Assembly: GCA_035493475.1 (NCBI GenBank)
Contig: DATJIF010000029.1
Coordinates: 1-64,000 of the forward strand
Direction: 5' to 3'
From: Actinospica sp035493475
GTDB taxonomy: Bacteria; Actinomycetota; Actinomycetes; Streptomycetales; Catenulisporaceae
DNA: 64,000 bases
A program made the translations under genes and the position numbers. The notes under the pieces were generated by a model, which saw only the letters and a list, made by a program, of their open reading frames with translations, ran no database searches and had not been told where the DNA came from. The stretch's first letter is position 1. Each line of letters begins with the position of its first letter. This document shows, one piece after another, positions 9,923 to 18,059 of the stretch.

Positions 9923-10471
9923 GTGAGACCGACACTGCTGGTGGACGTGGACGGTCCGCTGAATCCGTACGCTGCCAAGCCGCATCGGCGTCCGGAGGGC
10001 TACGAGACGCATCGGCTGCTTCCGTCGCGGTGGGTGGCCGCCGAGCGGCGTCGGCTGGAGGCCTGGGGCCCGCGGAACAAGACGATCCGGCCGCTCCGGG
10101 TGTGGCTCAATCCCGATCACGGGCCCGCGCTCGCCGTACTCGCCTTCGACCTCGTCTGGGCCACGACGTGGGAGCAGGAGGCCAACGACTACGTCGCGCC
10201 GCGCATCGGGCTGCCGAGCCTGCCCTTCATCACGTGGCTCGACCCGCGGCCCGATCCCGGCGGCGGGGTGTTCTGGAAGACGCCGCAGGTCGTGGCCTGG
10301 GCCGAGGGGCGGTCGTTCGCCTGGGTCGATGACGAGATCACCGATGCGGACAGTGCGTGGGTGCGCGACCATCACGACGGACCGGCCCTGCTGCACCGGA
10401 TCGACCCCCGGATCGGCCTGACCGCGGACGACTTCGCGCTGCTCGCTGCGTGGGCCGAGTCCGTGCTCTGA
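9923..10471 (+). CDS. HAD-like protein of the RNA-repair-associated (SAK) type
   Basis: A 182-residue protein beginning RPTLLVDVDGPLNPY, which has the HAD motif I pattern DxDGxLNP seen in the HAD_SAK family of small actinobacterial proteins. A second acidic cluster (FAWVDDEITDADSAWV) near residue 140 fits the HAD metal-binding motif. The family was named from association with Swiss Army Knife RNA repair proteins; its biochemical role is not established. The GTG at 9923 is preceded by a G-rich run (AGGGGGGG); open frame upstream lies inside the previous gene. No partner genes of RNA repair are nearby, so the role is unknown. Confidence 0.7.
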   Translation: MRPTLLVDVDGPLNPYAAKPHRRPEGYETHRLLPSRWVAAERRRLEAWGPRNKTIRPLRVWLNPDHGPALAVLAFDLVWATTWEQEANDYVAPRIGLPSLPFITWLDPRPDPGGGVFWKTPQVVAWAEGRSFAWVDDEITDADSAWVRDHHDGPALLHRIDPRIGLTADDFALLAAWAESVL

Positions 10472-10557
10472 TCCGGATTCATCCCTGGGGTGGAAGCGCG
10501 GTCTCATCCTGCGGTCCGCCCTCGGGTTGAGGACGAGTTGATCAGTGCTCGCGGACG

Positions 10558-12477
10558 ATGGTGCGTGTGACGAGTGCGGAGCGGGTTGGCTGGCGGACGC
10601 CGGCCTTGGTGGGGATCGCGGTGGCTGCCGCCGTGCTTTACGGCTGGAACGCGGCGTCGGCCGGTTATCCGCCGTTCTATTCGATGGCTGTGAAGAGCAT
10701 GTCGGAGAGCTGGAAGGCTTTGGTGTACGGGGCGGTGGACCCGTCGGCGTCGGTGACCATTGACAAGCTCGCCGGTTCGTTCGTGCCGCAGGCGGTCTCG
10801 GCGCGGATCTTCGGGTTCCATCAGTGGTCGTTGGCGCTGCCGCAGGTGGTCGAGGGCGTGGTGGCGACGCTCGTGATGCACCGGGTCGTGCGGCGCTGGA
10901 CGGGGAGCGCCTCGGCCGGGCTGATCGCGGCGGGGGTGCTGGCGTTCACGCCGGTCGTGGCGTCGATGTTCGAGCACTCCATGGAGGACGGGGCGCTCAC
11001 GATGTGCCTAGTACTGGCTGCGGACCGGTATCAGTTCGCGGTGATGCACGGCAGGCTGCGCTCGCTGGTGTTCTGCGGCGTGTGGATCGGGCTCGGGTTC
11101 CAGGCGAAGATGCTCGAGGCCTGGCTCATCGTCCCGGCGGTCGGGCTCGCCTACCTGGTGTGCGCGCCGGGCTCGCGGGCGCGGCGGGTGCGTGACGTGC
11201 TGGTGGCCGGGGGAGTCGGGCTGCTCGCCTCACTCTCTTGGGTGCTGCTCTACACGTTCACGCCAGGCGCCGATCGGCCTTTCATCGACGGGACGACCAA
11301 TAACAATGCGTTTACCATGGTCTTCGGCTACAACGGGCTGACTCGGCTCGGCGTTCACGTGCAGGGTTCCGTTCCGGCGGAGAGCACGCAGGCGCTCAAG
11401 GCGGCGCTGACGCAGATGGGCGTGCCGCAGAGCGCTCTCGGGAATCTGTCGATCGGCACGAGCGGTTGGGGGAAGCTGTTCGGCACGCAGTTCGGGCCCG
11501 AAGCCGGCTGGCTCTATCCGCTCGCCTTCATCGCGGTCGTCGCAGGGCTCTGGTGGACGCGGCGGCAGCCACGCACGGATCAGACGCGGGCCGGGTTCGT
11601 GTTCTGGGGCATGTGGCTCGTGGTCGGCGTGGTCGTCTACAGCGCAATGACCATCCCGCACACCGCGTACCTCTCGCTGCTCGCGCCGCCGGTAGCGGCG
11701 TTGTCCGCAGCGGGAATCGTCCTCTACCGGCGCACGTGGCTGCTGCCCGCCGCGATCGGGGCCGAGGCGGCGTGGGCCGTGTATCTCGCGCACGACTACG
11801 GGAGTTTCCTGCCGTCGCTCACGCCGGTTGTGGTCGTGCTCGCGGTCGTCGCGCTGATCGGCCTGACGATGAGCCGTTCGCGGTACGTCGCGACCCTGAT
11901 CGGTGTCGTCGCCATGCTCGCGAGCCCCTTCGCCTGGGCGTTCTCGACGCTGGACACGCAATACAGCGGTACGGCGATCGATGCGACGGCCGGGCCGGTG
12001 GAGATCGGGCCGGTCGGCGGCGGAGGGGGTGCGGTGGCGCAGCGATCCAAGGCGCTGGTGAAGTATCTGGTGACCGCGGATGGACAGCTCAGCCCGGTCA
12101 ACGTCGCCGTGCTCGAATACGTGGATGCGACGCAGAGCCCGCATGTCGAGTACACCTTCGCGGCCGACGACTGGCTGAGTGCGCAACCCTACATCGACGG
12201 CGGCGACGTGCACGTGCTGCCGATGGGCGGCTTCAGCGGCCAGGTGCCGTCACCGACGCTGGCGCACGTGCAGCAACTCGTGCACGACGGGAAGCTTGAG
12301 TACTTCCTGCTCGACGCGCCGTCCGCCTTCAACCTGGGGATTCTCTTCGGATCCGCAGGCGGCGGGCCCACGTTGCACAGTATTGATACGTGGGTGCGCG
12401 CGAACTGCACGGCGATTCCCTCGACGACGTATCACGTGCCAGCAGCGGATACCGGACAAGTGCTCTACCGCTGCTGA
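10558..12477 (+). CDS. Family-39-type membrane glycosyltransferase (ArnT/PMT-like)
   Basis: A 639-residue polytopic membrane protein with about 11-13 hydrophobic helices. The first extracellular loop (YPPFYSMAVKSMSESWKAL, then DPSASVTIDKL) is the conserved part of actinobacterial GT39-like enzymes that use polyprenyl-phosphate sugars. GFQAKMLEAW is also typical. The last 150 residues after the final helix are a soluble extracytoplasmic domain (EYTFAADDWLSAQPY) with two late cysteines. Likely it transfers a sugar onto a cell-envelope acceptor; donor and acceptor cannot be read from the sequence. The ATG at 10558 gives the normal start. Confidence 0.82.
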   Translation: MVRVTSAERVGWRTPALVGIAVAAAVLYGWNAASAGYPPFYSMAVKSMSESWKALVYGAVDPSASVTIDKLAGSFVPQAVSARIFGFHQWSLALPQVVEGVVATLVMHRVVRRWTGSASAGLIAAGVLAFTPVVASMFEHSMEDGALTMCLVLAADRYQFAVMHGRLRSLVFCGVWIGLGFQAKMLEAWLIVPAVGLAYLVCAPGSRARRVRDVLVAGGVGLLASLSWVLLYTFTPGADRPFIDGTTNNNAFTMVFGYNGLTRLGVHVQGSVPAESTQALKAALTQMGVPQSALGNLSIGTSGWGKLFGTQFGPEAGWLYPLAFIAVVAGLWWTRRQPRTDQTRAGFVFWGMWLVVGVVVYSAMTIPHTAYLSLLAPPVAALSAAGIVLYRRTWLLPAAIGAEAAWAVYLAHDYGSFLPSLTPVVVVLAVVALIGLTMSRSRYVATLIGVVAMLASPFAWAFSTLDTQYSGTAIDATAGPVEIGPVGGGGGAVAQRSKALVKYLVTADGQLSPVNVAVLEYVDATQSPHVEYTFAADDWLSAQPYIDGGDVHVLPMGGFSGQVPSPTLAHVQQLVHDGKLEYFLLDAPSAFNLGILFGSAGGGPTLHSIDTWVRANCTAIPSTTYHVPAADTGQVLYRC

Positions 12478-12491
12478 TCGATCCGTGGCGG

Positions 12492-12968
12492 CTACAGCTT
12501 CTTGCGCATCGACATCGCCGTGACCGTGTAGCCGCTGCTGCGGTACAGGGCGATCGCCGCCTCGTTGTCGCCGACGACGTTCAGGGCCAGCGAGGTGCGT
12601 CCCTCGGCGGCCACGAGCGTCTCGGCGGCGGCGAGCATGGCCTTGCCGTAGCCGTGGCGGCGGAAGGGCTCGAAGACGTTGATGTCGTAGAGCAGCGCGT
12701 TGTTCGATGTGTCAGTGGTCTGATTCGGGTCCGGGCCGATCCACGCGTTGCCGACCGCCTCGCCCGCCTCGTTCTCGGCGGTCAGCAGGTGGTGGTCGGC
12801 GGTGTCGAGGCCGTCGGGAAGGAAGCGCGCCGTGCCGCGGCGGACCCGCTCGATCGCCAGTTCCTCGGACATCACCCTGCTGAGCACGCGGACGGACTCG
12901 GCTTCGCGGTGCTCGGTCGCGGCGCGGTACTCCGCCGGGGACATCTTCCGCAGGGTCACGGTCTCCAT
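12492..12968 (-). CDS. GNAT-family N-acetyltransferase
   Basis: A 158-residue single-domain acetyltransferase. The acetyl-CoA-binding motif A is visible as INVFEPFRRHGYGKAML near residues 96-112, followed by motif B in LNVVGDNEAAIALYRSSGY. The N-terminal helix-rich half sets substrate choice, which cannot be predicted. It converges with the glycosyltransferase gene, 14 bases away, and has no operon partner on its own strand immediately upstream. Length and motifs are complete. Confidence 0.88.
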   Translation of the reverse strand: METVTLRKMSPAEYRAATEHREAESVRVLSRVMSEELAIERVRRGTARFLPDGLDTADHHLLTAENEAGEAVGNAWIGPDPNQTTDTSNNALLYDINVFEPFRRHGYGKAMLAAAETLVAAEGRTSLALNVVGDNEAAIALYRSSGYTVTAMSMRKKL

Positions 12969-13017
12969 GATCAGACCATAACCCCGCGGCAGAGTTCTAC
13001 TGCGTACAGGCGCTGAA

Positions 13018-13671
13018 TCAGTACCCGACGGTGAAGCGCTCGCCGACGTGCGCGTTGGACTCGGCCTCGTCGACCAGGGCCACGGCGTAGTCCTCGGCGG
13101 TGATGAAGCTCTTGCCGTCGGCGTCGCTGATCAGCTCGTTGCCGCCGACCCGGAAGACGCCGGTGCGCTCGCCGGGGGCGATGGCGGCGGCCGGGCTCAG
13201 GTAGGCCCACTTCACATCCGAGACCCCGCGCAGCCAGCCGAGCAGTTCGGCGTGCGCGAGGGCCTCGCCCTTGTAGGCGTCCGGGAAGCCGGGCTGGTCG
13301 ACGAGCCGCTGGCCGGGGGCGACCTCGAGGCTGCCCGCGCCGCCGACGATCACCACCGGCGGGGCGTCCTTGCCGAGCGCGCGCAGCCCCTCGATCAGGC
13401 TCTCGCCGACCTTCCGGTACGCCGCCTCCTGGTCCAGGCCGGGGCCGCGCTGCGAGACGGCGGCGATCACGGTGTCCGCGCCGTCGGCCAGCCGGGTGAC
13501 GGTCGCCGGATCGGTCACGTCGCCGGTCGCCACGGTCAGGTTCTCGTTCTGCACGGTGATCCGCGCCGGGTCGCGCACGACCGCCGTCACCTCGTGGCCG
13601 CGGTTCAACGCCTCGGCCAGTGTGCGCTGGCCGATCATCCCGCTGGCTCCGAACAGCACTACCTTCGCCAT
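13018..13671 (-). CDS. NAD(P)-binding reductase of the atypical SDR / NmrA-like type
   Basis: A 217-residue Rossmann protein that begins MAKVVLFGASGMIGQRTL, the GxSGxIG nucleotide-binding loop of the YwnB/NAD(P)H-binding group. VVIVGGAGSLEVAPGQRLVD and YLSPAAAIAPGERTG are conserved in these proteins, which often act as NADP(H)-dependent quinone or flavin reductases or as redox sensors. The start ATG at 13671 lies five bases after the stop of the upstream MFS gene on the same strand, so the two are co-transcribed. The substrate is unknown. Confidence 0.85.
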   Translation of the reverse strand: MAKVVLFGASGMIGQRTLAEALNRGHEVTAVVRDPARITVQNENLTVATGDVTDPATVTRLADGADTVIAAVSQRGPGLDQEAAYRKVGESLIEGLRALGKDAPPVVIVGGAGSLEVAPGQRLVDQPGFPDAYKGEALAHAELLGWLRGVSDVKWAYLSPAAAIAPGERTGVFRVGGNELISDADGKSFITAEDYAVALVDEAESNAHVGERFTVGY

Positions 13672-13676
13672 ACCTC

Positions 13677-15089
13677 TTACTCCGTTCTGGTCCCGCCGGT
13701 CAGGATCGCGAACGCGCCGAGCGCGAGGGCGTCGAAGAGCGCGATGACCACGCCCATCGGCACCGCGTCGTGCCTTCCGCCCAAGCCTACGAGCGGTGAG
13801 GCGAGCGCGCCCAGCACGTACGGCGTCGGGCCGAGCAGCGAGGCCGCCGCTCCGGCCGCGTCGCCGTGCTTCGCGAGGCCGAGCGCCCCGGCGTTCGGCA
13901 GAACGAGGCCGAGGCCGGCCACGTTGAGGAACAACAGGGGGAGCAGCACGGGTAGTCCCGCTCCGCTCAACGTGCTCAGCAGCACGCCCGCGCCGCCCGC
14001 CGTCACGAGCGTGAGCCCGGTCAGCATCAGCGTGTGCGCGCTGAACCGGCCGACCAGGACCCGGCTGGTCTGGCTGCCGAGCACGATGCCCGCGCCGTTC
14101 GCGGCGAAGACCAGGCTGTACTGCTGCGCCGTCAGGCCGTGGATGTCCTGGAGCACGAAGGGGGAGCCGGAGATGTAGCCGAACATGCCACCGAGCGCGA
14201 GGCCGTTGCCGAGCAGGCAGCCCACGAACACGCGGTCCCGCAGCAGCGCGCGGTAGACGGGCAGCAGTGCGCGCGGCCCGGCTCCGGTGCGGCGGCGCTC
14301 GGCGGGCAGCGACTCGCCGAACAGGAAGGCCGAGGTCGCCAGCAGCACGGCGCCGATCCCGGCGAGCACGAGGAACACGCCGCGCCACGTCGTCCAGTGC
14401 AGCAACTGTCCGCCGATCACGGGCGCCGCGATGGGTGCGATGCCGTTGACGACCATCAGCGTCGCGAACAGCCGCGCCGTGCCCGTGCCGCTCTTGCCGC
14501 GATCGCGGACCGCCGCCGTCGCGATGACCATGGCCGCGCCGCCCGCCGCGCCCTGCACGAGCCGCATCGGGATCAGCAGCCAGATCGAGGGCGCGAGCGC
14601 GCACAGCACCGAGGCCGCCGTGTACAGCGCCATGCCGGCCAGCAGCGGCCGCCGCCGTCCCCGGGCATCGCTGAGCGGGCCGACGAACAGCTGCCCGAGC
14701 GCGAGGCCGATCAGGCAGGCCGTGAGCGTCAACTGGGTGGCGGACGCGGTCGTGCCCAGGTCGGCGGCCATGGCGGGCAGGCCCGGGACGTACATGTCCA
14801 GGGACAGTGCGGCCAGGGCGCTCAGCGAGCCCAAAAGTATGATCGGCTGCTGCGCCGAACGGGTGGAATCGGCGGGAGTCTCCGCGCTGGGCTCGGCGAG
14901 GGAGGGCTCGCAAAGCAGCGTCGGATCAGGCCGCGGTGTCTGACGCGTGCGCTCGCAAGGCGCAGGGGCGGGCGCATACTCGGTCGTCTGTAACCGTCCC
15001 TGCAACGCCGCGAGCGTGCGTGGCAGGCGCCGCGGCCCCGACGATGGTTTGCGGGCGCGACCTCGGTCGGCGTCGGCGGGCGCTGCCAT
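13677..15089 (-). CDS. MFS drug-resistance transporter, Bcr/CflA type
   Basis: A twelve-helix major-facilitator exporter. The core starts at about residue 83 (QQPIILLGSLSALAALSLDM) and has motif A (GPLSDARGRRRPLL), the RLVQGAAGGAAMVI segment and TWRGVFLVLAGIG, typical of the Bcr/CflA drug-export subfamily. The 80 residues before the first helix are Arg/Pro-rich and unlike the family; a TTG at 15005 or a non-standard start nearer the core is possible, so the start is uncertain. The reductase gene at 13018-13671 follows after five bases and may act with it. Expected role: proton-driven efflux of small toxic molecules. Confidence 0.8.
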   Translation of the reverse strand: MAAPADADRGRARKPSSGPRRLPRTLAALQGRLQTTEYAPAPAPCERTRQTPRPDPTLLCEPSLAEPSAETPADSTRSAQQPIILLGSLSALAALSLDMYVPGLPAMAADLGTTASATQLTLTACLIGLALGQLFVGPLSDARGRRRPLLAGMALYTAASVLCALAPSIWLLIPMRLVQGAAGGAAMVIATAAVRDRGKSGTGTARLFATLMVVNGIAPIAAPVIGGQLLHWTTWRGVFLVLAGIGAVLLATSAFLFGESLPAERRRTGAGPRALLPVYRALLRDRVFVGCLLGNGLALGGMFGYISGSPFVLQDIHGLTAQQYSLVFAANGAGIVLGSQTSRVLVGRFSAHTLMLTGLTLVTAGGAGVLLSTLSGAGLPVLLPLLFLNVAGLGLVLPNAGALGLAKHGDAAGAAASLLGPTPYVLGALASPLVGLGGRHDAVPMGVVIALFDALALGAFAILTGGTRTE

Positions 15090-15275
15090 GCGGGGGCGTC
15101 TCCAGGCGTTGCGGTCAAGGTCCGGGCGCCCGGGTAAAGGGCGCGCTCCGGCATTGTCCCCTACGCAAGGTGGCCTGGGGAAATCCGGCCCGGGGCGGGG
15201 GCGCGCGGCGGGCGGGGGAGGAGTAGCGTTGATGGTGCGTGGATGCCCGGATGGCGTCCCGGATCAACGTGAGGG

Positions 15276-15533
15276 GTGTGGCAGGCGGTGCAGGACGAGT
15301 CCGCCCTGGGCTCCATCGGGGTGTTGACGATCGGCACGCGGGGGACGGCGGGACCCGGCGAGGCATTGCTGAGTATCCGCGGGGGTACGGAGGCCTATAT
15401 CGCCTGGTCCGAGCGGCCGCTGCCGCGCGGAACCCAGGTGCTCGCCGTGACCGCCCGCGGACCGCGCACCGTCGAGGTCGTGCCCTGGCCCGAGGATCCA
15501 TTCGACGTGCCCGGTGGGACCGGGTCGTCATGA
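15276..15533 (+). CDS. Small NfeD-like OB-fold protein preceding an SPFH gene
   Basis: An 85-residue protein rich in beta strands: SIGVLTIGTRGTAGPGEALL, then EAYIAWSERPLPRGTQVLAV and RTVEVVPWPEDPF. This resembles the soluble OB-fold of NfeD proteins, which are usual partners of SPFH (flotillin-like) proteins; there is no membrane helix. The flotillin-like gene starts 25 bases later on the same strand. GTG at 15276 is used; GTG at 15288 has comparable support from GAGGGGTG. The NfeD comparison is by pattern and context, not alignment. Confidence 0.7.
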   Translation: MWQAVQDESALGSIGVLTIGTRGTAGPGEALLSIRGGTEAYIAWSERPLPRGTQVLAVTARGPRTVEVVPWPEDPFDVPGGTGSS

Positions 15534-15557
15534 ACATGTGTGGGAAGTAGGGGAGCG

Positions 15558-16718
15558 ATGCTGTTCTACAAGGTTCCGGCGCCCGACCAGGCGATGCTGG
15601 TCTCGGGCGGTCGTCGGCAGGGCGGGGCGCCGTTCCGGGTGGTGACCGGCCACGGGACCTACGTGCTGCCGGTCTTCCGCAAGGTCAGGTTCCTGACGCT
15701 GGCGATGGCCGAGGCCGAGGTCTCGGAGACCTGCGTGACCAAGCAGGCCATCCCGCTGCAGGTCAAGGCCATCATCGCGTTCAAGGTGGGCAACGACCCC
15801 GAGTCGATCGTCAACGCCGGGCAGCGGTTCCTGTCCGACCAGAACCAGATGTCGGTGCTGACCGGCCGGATCTTCGCCGGCCACCTGCGCTCGATCATCG
15901 GCTCGATGACGGTGGAGGAGATCATCACCGAGCGGCAGAAGCTGGCCGAGGCGGTGCTGGACACCTCGAAGGGCGAGATGGCCAAGATCGGCCTGCTGGT
16001 GGACTCGCTGCAGATCCAGTCGATCGACGACATGGGCAGCGGCTACATCGAGGCGATGAGCGCCCCGCACAAGGCCGAGATCCGGCGGCAGGCGCAGGTC
16101 GCGCAGGCCGAGGCGACCCGCGCGTCGTCGATGGCCGAGCAGGACGCGGAGCGGCAGCGCGCCGAGTACGCCCGGCAGACCGCCGTCGTGCAGGCCGAGT
16201 ACAAGGCGCAGATCGACAAGGCGCAGGCCGAGGCGGCCCAGGCGGGTCCGCTCGCGCAGGCCAACGCCCAGCAGCAGGTGCTCCAGGCGCAGACCGAGCT
16301 GGCCCAGCGGGCGGCGGAGCTGCGGCAGCAGCAGCTGCAGTCCGAGGTGGTCAAGCCCGCGCAGGCCGAGGCCGAGCGGATCAGGGTGCTGGCCGAGGCG
16401 GAGGCGGACCGGATGCGCATCCAGGCCGAGGCCGCCGCGTCCAACGGCCGGGTCGCGCTGGACCGGATGATCATCGACCAGCTCCCGCAGATCGTCCGCG
16501 AGGCGGCGGCCGGCCTGCAGGGCGCGAACATCAACGTGCTCAACGGCGCGGACGGCCTCGGCCAGATCGCGGCCGGGCTGGTCAGCCAGGGCCTGACGAT
16601 CCTGGACTCGGTCAAGGCGGGCCTCGGCGAGGTCGTCGAGTCCGGCACCGGCACCAGCACCGAGGTCGAGCGCGTGCAGATCGAGGACACGAGCGAGGAC
16701 CGGCGCCCGCAGCGCTGA
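15558..16718 (+). CDS. Flotillin-like SPFH (Band 7) protein
   Basis: A 386-residue SPFH protein. The first ~160 residues form the SPFH domain (LFYKVPAPDQAMLVSGG, IPLQVKAIIAFKVGND, RSIIGSMTVEEIITER). The middle (~170-300) is an Ala/Glu/Gln-rich coiled coil with repeated QAEA heptads, as in flotillin/YuaG. The C-terminus (NINVLNGADGLGQIAAGLVS) matches the flotillin tail. There is no clear N-terminal membrane helix, so membrane contact is probably by hydrophobic hairpin or acylation. These proteins scaffold membrane microdomains. ATG 15558 is preferred over an upstream in-frame codon because of GGGGAG just before it. It pairs with the NfeD-like gene upstream. Confidence 0.9.
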   Translation: MLFYKVPAPDQAMLVSGGRRQGGAPFRVVTGHGTYVLPVFRKVRFLTLAMAEAEVSETCVTKQAIPLQVKAIIAFKVGNDPESIVNAGQRFLSDQNQMSVLTGRIFAGHLRSIIGSMTVEEIITERQKLAEAVLDTSKGEMAKIGLLVDSLQIQSIDDMGSGYIEAMSAPHKAEIRRQAQVAQAEATRASSMAEQDAERQRAEYARQTAVVQAEYKAQIDKAQAEAAQAGPLAQANAQQQVLQAQTELAQRAAELRQQQLQSEVVKPAQAEAERIRVLAEAEADRMRIQAEAAASNGRVALDRMIIDQLPQIVREAAAGLQGANINVLNGADGLGQIAAGLVSQGLTILDSVKAGLGEVVESGTGTSTEVERVQIEDTSEDRRPQR

Positions 16719-16752
16719 GTAACCGGCCAGAGCCCCGATCGTTGGGCCGGGC

Positions 16753-17208
16753 ATGGACGTGACCCAGAACGACAGTGCGAACGAGGCGGCCCCGGAGCAG
16801 GCGGCGGCGGAGGAATCCGCCGCCGTCGAGCAGCCGGAGCAGTCCGAGCCGTCGGGCGAGCAGCCCGCCGAGGATGTGCCGCAGCCGCGCAGTGCCGAGC
16901 CCGACCCGGAGCCCGCGCCCGCCGCGCAGGAGGCGGGCGGCGGCAAGGCGGCGAAGAAGCGCAAGACCGCGCCGAAGTCGAAGACCGCCGCCGGGACCAA
17001 GTCGCTCGTCGTGTTCCGCGAGGGCAAGGTGCACTACGCGGACGAATCCGTCGTCGTGCTCGACCTCGACGACGCCGCGAATCCGGACACCGACGTGCAC
17101 GACGTCGTGGACAAGCTCTCCGAACTGCGCGACGCCGTCGAGTCCCCGGGCCGCGCCGAGGCCGTCACGCTCATCGGCGAACTGATCCAGGCGAAGGCGC
17201 TCGCGTAA
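16753..17208 (+). CDS. Hypothetical protein with acidic tail and compact C-terminal domain
   Basis: A 151-residue protein I do not recognise. The first ~60 residues are low complexity (Glu, Ala, Pro, Gln), followed by a short basic patch (KAAKKRKTAPKSKT) and a C-terminal 70-residue region with regular strands and helices (LVVFREGKVHYADESVVVLD, then VHDVVDKLSELRDAV). The C-terminal part looks folded and conserved, the N-terminus disordered. It follows the flotillin-like gene by 34 bases on the same strand and ends just before a perfect hairpin, so it may be the last gene of that operon. Confidence 0.65.
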   Translation: MDVTQNDSANEAAPEQAAAEESAAVEQPEQSEPSGEQPAEDVPQPRSAEPDPEPAPAAQEAGGGKAAKKRKTAPKSKTAAGTKSLVVFREGKVHYADESVVVLDLDDAANPDTDVHDVVDKLSELRDAVESPGRAEAVTLIGELIQAKALA

Positions 17209-17222
17209 CAGGGTCCCAGCAT

Positions 17223-17248
17223 GTCTCCGGTGGCGCGCCACCGGAGAC
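17223..17248. terminator. Perfect 26-base palindrome between convergent genes
   Basis: Thirteen bases (gtctccggtggcg) are followed directly by their exact reverse complement, giving a fully palindromic 26-mer. It sits 14 bases after the stop of the gene ending at 17208 and 25 bases from the stop of the SWIM gene on the other strand. Its position suits a bidirectional terminator; there is no U-run, which is common in GC-rich actinobacteria. Confidence 0.7.
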
Positions 17249-17272
17249 GGGATCCCGCGCCCGAGAGCTGAC

Positions 17273-18052
17273 TCAGCGCCGTGCCAACGCGGCGTAGGCG
17301 GGGCGGAGCAGGTCGGTGAGGTCGGGTGCCTCGGTGCCGCCTTCGCCGTTGACGCCGACGCCGAGCGGGCCGTAGCGGTCCAGGATGGCGCCGGGGCGTT
17401 CGTCGGGCTGCGGCTTGGGCAGGTCGGGGAGCGGTTGGGGGCAGGCCCAGAAGCGGTCGAGGCAGTCTTCGAGGGCCACGTCCTCCGGCTCGGTCACGGC
17501 GGAGTCCATCTGGGCCCAGGCCTGGGCGTCGCGCAGGGATTCGATGCGGCGCAGCAGGTCGGTCTTGCGGCGGCCGCGCCAGGCGAGCAGGTCGAAGGGG
17601 TCCACGTCGAGGCGGTCGGCGAGCACGTAGCAGGTCGCGGCGATGTGCTTGCACGGATTGGCCATGTCAGGGCACGTGCAGTCCGCGACGAACTCGCGGC
17701 GGGTGGGGAAGAGCGTCAGGCCGGTGTCGTGGAAGGCGTCCTCGATGTGCTCGGGCATCTCCCCGGCGAGCAGCGCGGAGAGCAGGTCCACCCGTCCGGC
17801 CAGCTGCTTCTCCACCCGGTCCCACTGCTCGGGGCGCAGCACGTCGATCTCGATCGTCACGCTGTACGGCCGCCGCCGCGATCCCTGCACGCTCGCGTAG
17901 ACCTCGCCGGGCCGGATCTCCAGCTCCTGCACGGCCCCGCTGCGCGCGTAGCCGCGGCCGCGGGCCAGCCGCGGGCCGTAGCCGAAGCTCTCCAGCACCG
18001 TGATCAGCCGCCTGGACCACCAGTGCTCGCCGAACTGCCGCGCCGCCATCAT
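17273..18052 (-). CDS. SWIM zinc-finger protein
   Basis: A 259-residue protein with a SWIM motif, CTCPDMANPCKH, near residues 126-137 (CxC...CxH), preceded by a domain that typically binds nucleic acid or proteins. The N-terminus (ARQFGEHWWSRRLITVLESF) is conserved in actinobacterial SWIM proteins. It lies seven bases downstream of the SNF2 helicase gene on the same strand, a pairing seen across actinobacteria; the two probably work together on chromatin-like or DNA-repair tasks. Function is inferred from the pair, not shown. Confidence 0.85.
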   Translation of the reverse strand: MMAARQFGEHWWSRRLITVLESFGYGPRLARGRGYARSGAVQELEIRPGEVYASVQGSRRRPYSVTIEIDVLRPEQWDRVEKQLAGRVDLLSALLAGEMPEHIEDAFHDTGLTLFPTRREFVADCTCPDMANPCKHIAATCYVLADRLDVDPFDLLAWRGRRKTDLLRRIESLRDAQAWAQMDSAVTEPEDVALEDCLDRFWACPQPLPDLPKPQPDERPGAILDRYGPLGVGVNGEGGTEAPDLTDLLRPAYAALARR

Positions 18053-18059
18053 CAGCCCC

